DNA of 64,000 nucleotides from Nymphaea colorata (Eukaryota; Streptophyta; Magnoliopsida; Nymphaeales; Nymphaeaceae). Shown piece by piece: positions 24,701 to 33,948 of the stretch. Made by a program: the position numbers and the translations under genes. Under the pieces are notes generated by a model. It saw only the letters and a program-made list of their open reading frames with translations. It had not been told where the DNA came from and did no database searches. The stretch's first letter is position 1, and each line of letters begins with the position of its first letter. The DNA lies in assembly GCF_008831285.2 (NCBI RefSeq), contig NC_045151.1:3591544-3655543 (forward strand). Direction: 5' to 3'.

Positions 24701-25359
24701 TTAGGTTTCCCATGTTTGTTAAGGAGCCCGGAGTTGGGCTTCTTGATAGGATCTTCCAGTGTCATCATACGTATATAATTTTGACCACTATAAAGTGAAT
24801 TCATTAGCAAAATTACAATAAGGTAAAGATCTACTCTACTAGACCCAAATCAATCATTTACCAGCCATTTTCTTTTGTTCATCATTGTTACATCTATCAA
24901 GAGTATAATCTTCCAGAGCTTCAACTTGTTGGATATTTGTCTTCTCTTATCCAAAACAATTTGGATGGTTTAGATCACGAATGCATCATTTTTATAGATC
25001 CTATCAATTGGACATGTTACTGTTGCTTCTTCTTAGCAACTTCCTTAGCATACTGGCAAGGAATAAGGAAGAACCTATACCAACACAACCAATGGCTTGA
25101 TTAGAGTAATGATTCTTGACAAAATTAAACAAGCATTATGAGGGAATATGACCTAACATAGAAAGTTTTTGAAGTATATAAATCCAGACACTATAACTGA
25201 AGTTCTTGAAAAATCAAATCCAGTTCGTAGTGGAATAAACTGAATAAATATGACTACGTTTTTCAACTCTTATGGAACTATAAATATAGCTTGGAGACAT
25301 ATGATTCATAATCAATGCATATCAGTAAAGATGAAGACCGAAATTGATTTTGAAATATG

Positions 25360-25394
<35 letters not shown>

Positions 25395-26093
25395 CTTCTG
25401 CCAAGGACGGCTTTGCATTCATCTCCTTGACCTTTAGCAAAGACATGTTTTCCATCCCAAAAGAAGCCATTTGCAACCTAAAAGAACTAACAAGTCTCAA
25501 ATCCATCTTATAACAGTAAAAAATCTCATATAAGTAGGAAATTTTAAAGACAAAATGACTTGGCGAACGTCTTCCAAGCCCCTTATTGGCCTGCCACTAT
25601 CCAACTGTTATCACCCTAACTACGTCACTCTGCAGTCCGTTCATGACAGGAACTGAAAGATGTGACTTTATGGGAAACAGTCACCCTGCCCATAGTGTCT
25701 AAGGCATGCATAGGATTTGCTGTCAAACATTCATGTATCTGTTTGCATTCAGCAAATTCATTGACGCACACATGTTTATGGATGCAAGATGAACGGCAAC
25801 AACAAAATCATACCACTAGAGTGCCTGTTCCCTTATCTTGTGTGCTTTGAATGAGGTTATATTGAACCCATTGACTGCAACTTTGCAGCTCCCTTCTGCC
25901 AACCATATGCTTGGTCAACGAAACCAGATATGATGGTAGTATTTAGAATCACAAGGAAAAGTTTGAAATTTCAATAGAAATCTAATGTCGTTCCCAAGGT
26001 TGCTTTGTGTTTCGAAAATGACAGATTTTGTATGAATGTCTGAGGTATCCATTTCTAGATACAGAAAACTTAATGTTGCTCTAGTGTAACCAG
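21713..26093. repeat. Large direct duplication, unit B (about 4.38 kb)
   Basis: Direct copy of 16895-21366. It has a short (AT)n tract at 25363-25392 and a B-specific segment of about 410 bp (about 24825-25235). An antisense open stretch at 25390-25506, conserved in A at 20640-20755, contains [11 protein letters not shown] and EMNAKxSLAEA on the minus strand. It might be an exon relic, but I do not recognise it. Confidence 0.9.
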
Positions 26094-27731
26094 CTTCCTT
26101 GGCTGTGGCTATGTTTTGCACACTGTTATCAAATAAAATATTGCAATGGAAAAAGTGTATTAGTTCTAACACGTTTACGAAAAACCAAAAGGCCTTGTCT
26201 GGTAAAATTATTTGGAAGAAGCTTACCGTCCCTTTAAGGTTGATGACCTGCTATGCTATTGCAGCTAGGAAGGCTTCTATTGATGGTTTGTGAAGTATGA
26301 GGGGCATCTTCTTTTAGTTGATTCAGTGATTTCAGATGTTGACGAATTGTCTGAGTCAATGCAGGTTTTGCCACATTCAAGAGGAAGGACTTGTCCAAAA
26401 CAGCCTGATTTTCAGAAGGGTTAAGTGCTTCGAAGCATATGATTCTGTCATAAACAGCCTTCTACTGCTAACCTACTAAGAGCACTAGTGGCAGGGCTTT
26501 GTCTGCATTGGTGAAAATCTGCACAAGAAAACAACTTTTTATTGATGTTACATGTGCTAATTTTTTCTAAATATAAGAAAAACAAAAGGAAATTGGTCTA
26601 TTTGGTGAAGGTTCCATGGAATACATGCAAGGAATTTTGGCATGCCTATTCTGGTAAATGCTACAAACTTGATCCTAGTGTAACTTTCTTGAGTTCCTTA
26701 GAAACATTAAGAAGGCCCCTTAATGACGATTGACCCTACAGAATATGAATGTCTATTTCAAAAAAGTAATTATATACTTCAGCCTTAACAATTTAACTAA
26801 CCATTTGAAGTGAATCTTGTCCTTCAATTTTAGAGTGACTCTTAATCCTTGTCTTCATTTTGATTAGTTTCAGAAGGCCACAAAAAAATAGAATGTCTCT
26901 TAACACAACTAATATTATAGTGAGCTATTTCTTTTTTTCTGCTCATATGCAAAATAAGTCCAAGGCTACTCTCGTTTAACCATATAAGGTACATCCACAC
27001 CTTATTTGCCCTGTGGCATCGCAAGCAGAAAGTTCCTCAAAAAGGATCTGGCTTAAGCTTCTCAAAGGCAAACTGCTGTTAACGTACTGATGAAATTCAT
27101 CATTGTTAAATTCAAAACCCAAAGTCTCCATAAATAAAATGGAGAAAGAAAAAAACTGATTCAAATCAATGAAAATAAAGGTCTAAATGTCGGCATAACT
27201 TTGAACATGTTTTTATCTTATCATGGTTCATACCAAAAATTGAAAATCTTGGATAGAATTCTGATAGTGCATTTAAGGCCCTTGAAATGTCTGACATAAT
27301 TTTCCTTTCCCTCTCAACCATCTAAATGATCTCTCAACTTTTTTCCTGAAATTTCAGCACAGACTTTATTATGTTCATCATGATTCAGATAAGTGGGATA
27401 CAACATGAAAAAGCAACAGCCAACGAACCATTTCTTTCAGCCCAGACATGGTTACAAATTATAAAAAAGAAAAAAGAGAGAGAGAAAGCTTATATACCTC
27501 AAGAACAGCCACTGTTGTGCCATACTCCTTGACTTCTATGCACATCCTTGCCACTTCTCTTCTATATAAAGATGTTCCATCGTGTACTCAGTGGAGAAGC
27601 CATAACTTTTGGGCTGGGGGGCACTAATTCAAAAATTCTAAATCTTTTAAGGGAACCAAAATATAAAAAAGGGAAAATAAATGACAGCACCATCTTGAAA
27701 AAAAAAAAGAAACTTGAGGGGCTGGTGTGGG
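26094..27731. repeat. Extension of unit B, shared with 62.5-63.8 kb
   Basis: This stretch continues the B copy and is collinear with about 62765-63785. The 62-63 kb copy lacks about 650 bp (B 26455-27116). A plus-strand open stretch at about 26298-26421 (KYEGHLLLVDSV, then DELSESMQVLPHS) looks exon-like but is unidentified. Part of it (about 26807-27360) also recurs at 47345-47790. The block ends abruptly at about 27730, at the junction with CYP59 sequence. Confidence 0.75.
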
Positions 27732-27795
27732 CACACTGTAAGCTTCTTAATGATCACATTGATGATTCTCTTTTTTGTTTTCTGGGATCTTCATT

Positions 27796-27800
27796 GTTTC
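27796..27800. repeat. Target-site duplication GTTTC (left), outer copia
   Basis: GTTTC directly precedes the outer 5' LTR and recurs at 38519-38523 directly after the 3' LTR. The undisturbed paralogue near 45290 has the site once. Confidence 0.95.
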
Positions 27801-27929
27801 TGTTAGAATATCTTGTATAGGGAACCGGGTCTGGATATGGACCCGGTCCCATGGGCGTGGGTACCGAGGGTGGCTCGGTACCCTAGGCGGGCCTCCTTCT
27901 TATATTATCTCACTTATTGTGTAATTGTT
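27801..27929 (+). repeat. Outer 5' LTR, first part
   Basis: Starts TGTTAG and corresponds to 38242-38370 of the 3' LTR. It contains two perfect hairpins: ACCGGGTC/GACCCGGT at 27824-27847, and GGGTACCGAG/CTCGGTACCC at 27859-27883. It ends with TTGTT (27925-27929), the target site of the inner element. Confidence 0.97.
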
Positions 27930-28178
27930 TGTTGATAGTTTGTGGGTTTCGGGTTCGGATCCATACCCGACCCGCCTTGTAGCCCGTTTTGGGCTCTACT
28001 TAAGTCATGTAACCCTAATCCTTAAGTGTTAATGATAATCTTAAGAGAGAGAGAGTCTGGCTGCTAGTGGGCACCAACTCCTCCTCATTCGTGGTTTTTT
28101 CTCCCTCGTGTAGAGGGTTTTCCACGTTACATCGTGATCATTGTTTCTCTTCGTCTTCTTCTTGCTCGTATTTCTACA
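27930..28178 (+). repeat. Inner 5' LTR
   Basis: TGTTGA...TCTACA, 249 bp. It has two small hairpins near its 5' end (CGGGT/ACCCG and AGCCC/GGGCT) and a GA-rich tract in the middle. The 3' end TCTACA is shared with the outer LTR. Confidence 0.97.
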
Positions 28179-28191
28179 TGGTATCAGAGCC
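28179..28191 (+). other. Inner primer-binding site (initiator Met-tRNA)
   Basis: TGGTATCAGAGCC directly follows the 5' LTR. It is the standard plant copia PBS, complementary to the initiator Met-tRNA 3' end. Confidence 0.95.
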
Positions 28192-28846
28192 GTGAAGTTC
28201 CGGCGTTTCTGGTTTGTCTTTTGCCCGTGTTGGAGGAGGATTCACCCGGCACTGTTCATCGTCTCGCCCGGCACTGTTCATCGCCCGTGCCCGACGCTCG
28301 TGCCCGAGCTTCGCCCGACGCTTGTGCCCGACGCCCGACGCCCGTGCCTGACGTCCGTGCCCGACGCCTGAGCTTCGTCTGTCGCCCCGCCGCCGTCTCC
28401 GCCCAGCGCCAACCTGATCAGCGCCGCTCAGGATTCCGCCGTCTCCGCCTAGCGACGACCGGCCCAGCGACGCCCTGATCAGCGTCGTTCCTGTTCAGTC
28501 GCTTCCGCCCAGCGTCGGCCTGCCCAGCGACGCTCTGTCCAGCGGCGTTCCTCTCTGTCATCCGACGCATCGCCCACCGCCGTGTCTTTTTCCGGCGGTC
28601 TGCTTCCGCCGGTGCGCCGCTCTGCCTGGTTCCGGCGGTCTGTTTCCACCCAGCGCCGCACCGTTCTGCTTCGTTTTTTCTCCGGCGCTGCCTCTCTGTT
28701 GCCGTCTCTTCTGCCGGTGAGGTTTAGGCGTTCTCCGTTTTGTCCGTTGCCTGCTCTCTGCCTTTTTTGGTGTTGTATTGTGCTATTGCTCCCTGCTGCC
28801 CTTGCTGCCTACTGGGCTTCACCCGTAGCTAGACTGGTCTGTGATT
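28192..28846 (+). other. Inner element GC-rich leader
   Basis: About 650 bp, rich in CGCC/GCCCGACG repeats, between the PBS and the gag ATG. Open frames here on both strands are arginine- or proline-rich by-products of composition. It is the probable untranslated leader. Confidence 0.8.
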
Positions 28847-30166
28847 ATGGCAGCCTCTTCCTCGTCAACCGTCAACACCAATCCCACTGAAATAAGGGCT
28901 TTTAGAACTGAGAATGTTCCCATGCAGGTCATCACTCTTCGCCTCACCAAGGATAATTATTTCTCGTGGTCGCCTGCTATGACCATGGGGATTGCTGGCC
29001 GTGGTCGCATGGCCTATATTGATGGGAGCAACCCCGAACCAGCAAGAACAAGTGATGTGTGGCATATTTAGTTTCTTGAGGATAATCAAGTGAAAACTTG
29101 AATTGTCAATTCCGTTTCCGTCGATATTCAGCCCCTTATCCTTCGGAAGAAGACTGCTAGAGACATGTGGGTGGTCCTCGAGCAAATGTATGGCCAAAAG
29201 AAGACCGCAATTCGTACTTACCAAGTAATGAAGACAGTCTATGGCATTCGACAAGGGACCTCGTCTGTTGCAGAGTACTATGGGGCTTTGAAAGCCAAGT
29301 GGGAAGAGCTTGACTATCATTCTGATATTCCTTGGCATTGTCCCCATGATCAGGCGCTCTATGTTGCTCATGAATGGGAAAACAGGGTGTTCCTATTTTT
29401 AGCAGGTTTAAATGATGAGTTTGAAGGTGTTCGAAGCCAGATTTTGAATTCAGGGGAGGTGTCCAGTATTGAAGATGTGTACTCCTGTGTTGAAGCGGAA
29501 GAACAGAGAAGGCTTGTTACAAAAGAAGGGAAGAGGGAACTTGTGCCCTATAACGAGAGATCTGCTCTCGTGAGTCGTGGTCCTGGCGGCCCATCTAGGT
29601 CTCTTCGCCGGTGCACTCACTGCAAGAAGACAGGTCACACTGTGGATTATTGCTGGGATCTTCATCCAGAAAAGAAAGGGAACAGAGGGAGATCTTTGCC
29701 TGGGAGAACGCCCGTGTCTGAGGTGCAAGCCTCTAGTGGAGAAAAAGTCTCCATTTCTGCTGACCAGCTTCGTGAACTAAGGGCTTATTTGGGCAGGCTC
29801 GATGTCAACAAGACTGAGACCTCAGAGGCAACTACAGCTAATCATGCTCTTGCAGCTATTGGCAATCAAGGTAACTCTTCTGTGGGGGAATGGATTGTCG
29901 ATAGTGGTGCTACTCATCACATGACAGGTAATCCAAAATTGTTTCATGAGTATAAGTTGTCCTCGGGAAGGGAACGTGTTTCTCTTGCAGATGGTTCCTC
30001 TACCTGTGTGGCAGGCGAAGGCACTCTGTTCTTGTTGAACAAATTTCATGTGCAGGGCGCTTTACATGTTCCCCAGTTTCCTTTAAATCTCTTATCAGTC
30101 AGTAGACTTACTAAAGAATTGAATTGTGAACTTATACCGATCGTTGTGTTTTGCAGGACTTGGTGA
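28847..30166 (+). pseudogene. Inner copia gag-protease, broken
   Basis: From ATG 28847 (MAASSSS) the frame encodes a copia GAG (UBN2-type, with LTKDNYFSW early). It is stopped by TAG at 29069-29071 and TGA at 29099-29101, then continues in the same frame. Next comes a CX2CX4HX4C zinc knuckle (CTHCKKTGHTVDYC, about 29612-29653), then the aspartic protease motif DSGATHH near 29901. A frameshift near 30130-30150 sends this frame into a stop at 30166, while the integrase continues in another frame. The outer element keeps W-A-L-E-D-S around the first-stop region, so the stops are decay, not a lineage feature. Confidence 0.95.
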
Positions 30167-32337
30167 CAGGGAAGAGGATTGGGATTGGTTTAGCTTCTGA
30201 TGGATTATATCGTCTTCCCATACGTGTGGCTACTGCTCTGTTGACAGCGATCCAGACAGATAAGAGAAGAGAAGATTGTCTTCAGTCTTTTATGTACTGG
30301 CATGAACGTTTTGGGCATTTACCTTTTGGGATTTTGAAACATTTGTTTCCAGACTTGTGTTCCTCCTTTGATGTGTCTTCCATTTCTTGTGATGTTTGTC
30401 AGTTTGCCAAACATGTGAGGGCTTCGTACCCTCTTTCTTCTAGTTGTGCTAATGAAGCTTTTTCTCTGATTCACTCTGATGTATGGGGACCTTCGGGCAT
30501 TCATACCCATCAAGGTTTCCAGTATTTTATCACTTTCATTGATGATTTCTCTCGTGCTACATTTATATACTTGTTAAAAGACCGCAGCGAGGTTCCTCGA
30601 ATCATCGAGACATTTATTCTTCTTGTGCATACCCAGTATGGTGCGAATGTTAAAACTTTCAGGTCCGATAATGCCCGTGAGTACATGTGTCGGCCTGTTG
30701 AGGAGTTTCTTAGACAACGGGGGATTGTTCACGAGACATCCTGTAGTTACACCCCCCCTCAAAATGGGGTAGCTGAAAGGAAAAATCGTCAACTTCTTAA
30801 TGTCACCAGGGCTCTTTTGTTTCAGAGAAATCTTCCTAAACACTATTGGGGTGATGCAGTTCTTACTAGTGCCTATCTTATTAACCGCATGCCCAGTCGT
30901 GTTTTGAATGGTAGGACTCCCCACTCGTTGCTTCCTGGCAGTCGTCCACCATTTCCTCTTCCTCCTCGTGTTTTTGGTTGTGTATGTTTTATCCATGATC
31001 ACAGTCCAAATGTCAAGAAACTTGATCCTAGGTCTATCAAAGGTGTCTTTGTTGGATACTCCCCTACGCAAAAAGGATACAAATGTATTGATCCTATTAC
31101 TGGTCGAGCTTATGTTACGAGGGATGTTACCTTCTTGGAACATGCCTCTTACTTTGGTGCGAATCCTCTTCAGGGGGAGCAGTCTGTGGGCAGGGAAGAG
31201 TATTCTCAGAGACAGGAACTTCAGTTTATAGATTTTTTGGACTACAAGAAAACAGAATCACTTAATACTGTTGATGTGCCTGAGAAGGAGGAAAGGGGTG
31301 ACAATAGCATTGAGAAGGAAGGCCCTCAGTTGTTTGGACAGTTCTACTCTAGACGAGGTACTCGGACAGAGGTGATGACTTGTGATGCTAGATCTACTTC
31401 CAATCCCAATGCCACTCCTTCCCTGGATGAACCAAGTCCTACCGAGGAGACCGTGGAGACCCATGATGAGATTGAAAAGAAGAATGACGATCTTCCCATT
31501 GCCCTGAGAAAGGGTGTCAGGTCATGTACTCAACACCCCATTGGTAATTTTGTTTCTTATTCCAGACTTGGGAAAGATTACAAGTGCTTTGTTTCTACTC
31601 TTTCTTTGGCTGTGATTCCCAGGACTGTCGCTGAAGCTCAAAGTGACTCCAAGTGGGCTGATGCAATGAAAGAAGAAATAGATGCCCTAAGAAGAAACTT
31701 GACATGGGAAGTGGTGAAGATTCCTGAAGCCGCTCACCTAGTTGGATCCAAATGGGTGTATACCATCAAGTACAAACCAGATGGGAGTGTTGAAAGATAT
31801 AAAGCTCAACTTGTGGCCAAGGGGTTTAGCCAGAAATATGGAATTGATTACTTGGAAACCTTTGCTCCTGTTGCGAAAATGAAGACTGTGAGGGTGGTTA
31901 TATCCCTAGCTGTGATGAAGGAGTGGAAGATGTATCAACTGGATGTTAAGAATGCATTCCTCAATGGTGACCTCGAAGAAGAAGTATATATGCATATGCC
32001 TCCAGGATATGAAGAACCAGAAATGTGTTGTAAGCTGAAAAAGGCATTGTATGGCTTTAAGCAATCGCCCAGAGCGTGGTTTGAACGACTGAGAAGAGTG
32101 ATGATACGTCATGGATACAAACAAGGAAATGGAGATCACACTCTGTTTGTGAAGAAGAAGGAGAGCAAGGTTACTCTCCTGCTCGTCTACGTAGATGACA
32201 TGATTGTTACTGGAGATGATGAGGAGGAGATTATCAAGCTAAAAGGGTTACTGGCTACAGAATTCGACCTCAAAGATCTTGGAAAACTAAGGTATTTTCT
32301 TGGTATGGAGGTTGCTCTAGTACTGGTCTTGTACTAA
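30151..32337 (+). pseudogene. Inner copia integrase-reverse transcriptase
   Basis: Open for about 728 codons. It has an integrase zinc finger (WHERFGH then CDVCQFAKH, about 30298-30411), and a DDE core with HSDVWGP near 30475, RSDNARE near 30663 and NGVAERKNR near 30763. RT follows with LVGSKWVYTIKYKPDG, QLDVKNAFLNGDL and the catalytic YVDDM near 32190. Near 32310 a frameshift after FLGMEVA throws the frame into a stop; the correct frame resumes in the next segment. All catalytic residues I can see are present. Confidence 0.95.
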
Positions 32338-33158
32338 ACCAAAGGAAATATACATTAGACCTGCTGGAAGAAACTGGTAAATTGGGATGTAGACCTACTC
32401 CTACCCCTTTTGACACTGGGCACAAGTTGAGTCTTAGAGATGGAGAGCCTCTCTGTGAAGAAGGCAAGGGAAGATATCAACGTTTGGTTGGGAAGCTAAT
32501 TTATCTTACCCTCACGAGACCTGATATCACCTTTGCGGTGAATGTTTTGAGCCAATTCATGCATGCGCCAACCGATGCACATCTGAAGGCTGTAGACAGA
32601 GTGCTATGCTACCTGAAGAAAAATCCTGGTAAGGGACTCCTGTATGTGAAACAAGAGACTGTGGAAATCGAGGGCTATTCTGATGCGGATTGGGCAGGTT
32701 GTGGTGATACCAGACGATCCACTACAGGGTACTGTGTCTACTTGGGAGGAAACTTTGTTGTATGGAGGAGCAAGAGACAGGATGTTTGCTCTAGATCCAG
32801 TGCAGAGGCAGAATATAGGGCAGTTGCTATGGGAGTGTCAGAGTTATTATGGTTGAAGATATTGTTGACTGACATTGGAATAGAGATTGAAGGACCTATG
32901 AAGATGTATTGTGATAACAAGTCTGCAATCAACTTAGCCAACAATCCTGTACTTCACGACAGAACAAAACATGTTGAAATTGATCGTCACTTCATTCGGG
33001 AAAGGATTGATGCGAAAGAGTTGATCTTACCTTACATGAAGTCTGAAGACCAAACTGCTGATGTTCTGACGAAAGCTCTTCCTTCAGCTTCATTTGAGAG
33101 GAATGTATCCAAGTTGGGCATGTTTGATATGTACGCCCAACTTGAGGGGGAGTGTTGA
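32312..33158 (+). pseudogene. Inner copia RT end and RNase H
   Basis: The frame resumes at about 32312 (STGLVLNQRKYTLDLL) and stays open to TGA 33156-33158. RNase H is recognisable by SDADWAG near 32680, SSAEAEYRAV near 32800, CDNKSAINLANN near 32912, and HVEIDRHFIRERID near the end. The stop codon lies in the first six bases of the 3' LTR (TGTTGA), so the coding region runs through the polypurine tract. Confidence 0.95.
33141..33152 (+). other. Inner polypurine tract
   Basis: CTTGAGGGGGAG lies directly before the 3' LTR and is translated as LEGE within the pol frame. It is the presumed plus-strand primer site. Confidence 0.9.
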
Positions 33159-33401
33159 TAGTTTGTGGGTTTCGGGTCCGGATCCATACCCGACCCGCCT
33201 TGTAGCCCGTTTTGGGCTCTACTTAAGTCATGTAACTCTAATCCTTAAGGGTTAATGATAATCTTAAGAGAGAGAGAGTCTGGCTGCTAGTGGGCACCAA
33301 CTCCTCCTCATTCGTGGTTTTTTCTCCCTCGTGTAGAGGGTTTTCCACGTTACATCGTGATCATTGTTTCTCTTCGTCTTCTTCTTGCTCGTATTTCTAC
33401 A
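33153..33401 (+). repeat. Inner 3' LTR
   Basis: 249 bp, three substitutions relative to 27930-28178. It is followed by the TTGTT target duplication at 33402-33406 and then by the resumed outer LTR. Confidence 0.97.
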
Positions 33402-33406
33402 TTGTT

Positions 33407-33554
33407 GATTAAGTGAAAATAACATTCTCTATCCTAGGGTTGCGGTCTTGCCCCTAGGTTAGAGCTTCTCCATGGTTTTTCACCTCTTACTGAGGTTTTC
33501 CACGTATAACGTGTGTTTCTTCTCCATTATCTTCTTGTGTTGCTTGTTTCTACA
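33407..33554 (+). repeat. Outer 5' LTR, second part
   Basis: 148 bp, GATTAAGTG...TCTACA, corresponding to 38371-38518. It completes the LTR begun at 27801. Confidence 0.97.
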
Positions 33555-33567
33555 TGGTATCAGAGCC
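33555..33567 (+). other. Outer primer-binding site (initiator Met-tRNA)
   Basis: TGGTATCAGAGCC directly after the LTR end, identical to the inner PBS. Confidence 0.95.
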
Positions 33568-33948
33568 AACGCGTGTGGATTCTTTGGTGTGATCGTGGAG
33601 TTTCCGCCTTTTTCCGCCGCCGTTGGAGTTTCTTGTTTTTCCCGCCGCCTGCCGCTGCTGACGTTTCCGCGGCCGCCGCTGTTTTTTCCGCCGCTGCCGC
33701 TGACGTTTTTCGCCCACCGCCGCTGACGTTTCCGCCACCGCCGCCGCTGGTGACCTGCGGCGCTGCTGTTCTTCCGCCGCTGCCAGGGTTTCTCTCGCCG
33801 TCGCCGTCAGGGCTTCTTCTGCAGCCGCCGTCAGGCCTTAAGTCTCTTCCGCCGTGGTTCTTCCACCTTCGCCGCCGCTTGTCTTGTTTTCTCTTGGGCT
33901 GGTGCCGCGTGTCCTGGTGTTGGATATTGCCTTCCTGTGGGGATTGTG
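33568..33948 (+). other. Outer element leader, CCG-rich
   Basis: About 380 bp of GCC/CCG-rich sequence between the PBS and the gag ATG. Proline- and arginine-rich open frames here are compositional. It is the probable untranslated leader. Confidence 0.8.

Larger units (their letters stand above)
27930..33401 (+). mobile_element. Inner Ty1/copia LTR retrotransposon
   Basis: Complete but coding-defective element with 249-bp LTRs (27930-28178 and 33153-33401), flanked by TTGTT at 27925-27929 and 33402-33406. The LTRs differ at 3 positions by eye (near 27955, 28014 and 28027), so it is younger than its host, as nesting requires. Gag-pol domain order is GAG, protease, integrase, RT, RNase H, the copia order. 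It shares protein architecture and polypurine tract layout with the outer element but has a different LTR, so the two are related families. Confidence 0.97.

Noticed and set aside
28179-28191. Possible tRNA-related gene
   Set aside because: TGGTATCAGAGCC is only the primer-binding site after the LTR, with no tRNA body around it. The same holds at 33555-33567.
28141-28830. Arginine- and proline-rich open frames in the inner element leader
   Set aside because: They lie between the PBS and the gag ATG, run on both strands, and come from CGCC-rich repeats.
30574-31143. 189-codon minus-strand open frame opposite the inner integrase
   Set aside because: Shadow of a conserved coding region on the other strand; no independent motifs.
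33472-33930. Open frames rich in PPP/AAA on both strands
   Set aside because: CCG-rich leader of the outer copia element; no domain, and outside the gag frame.
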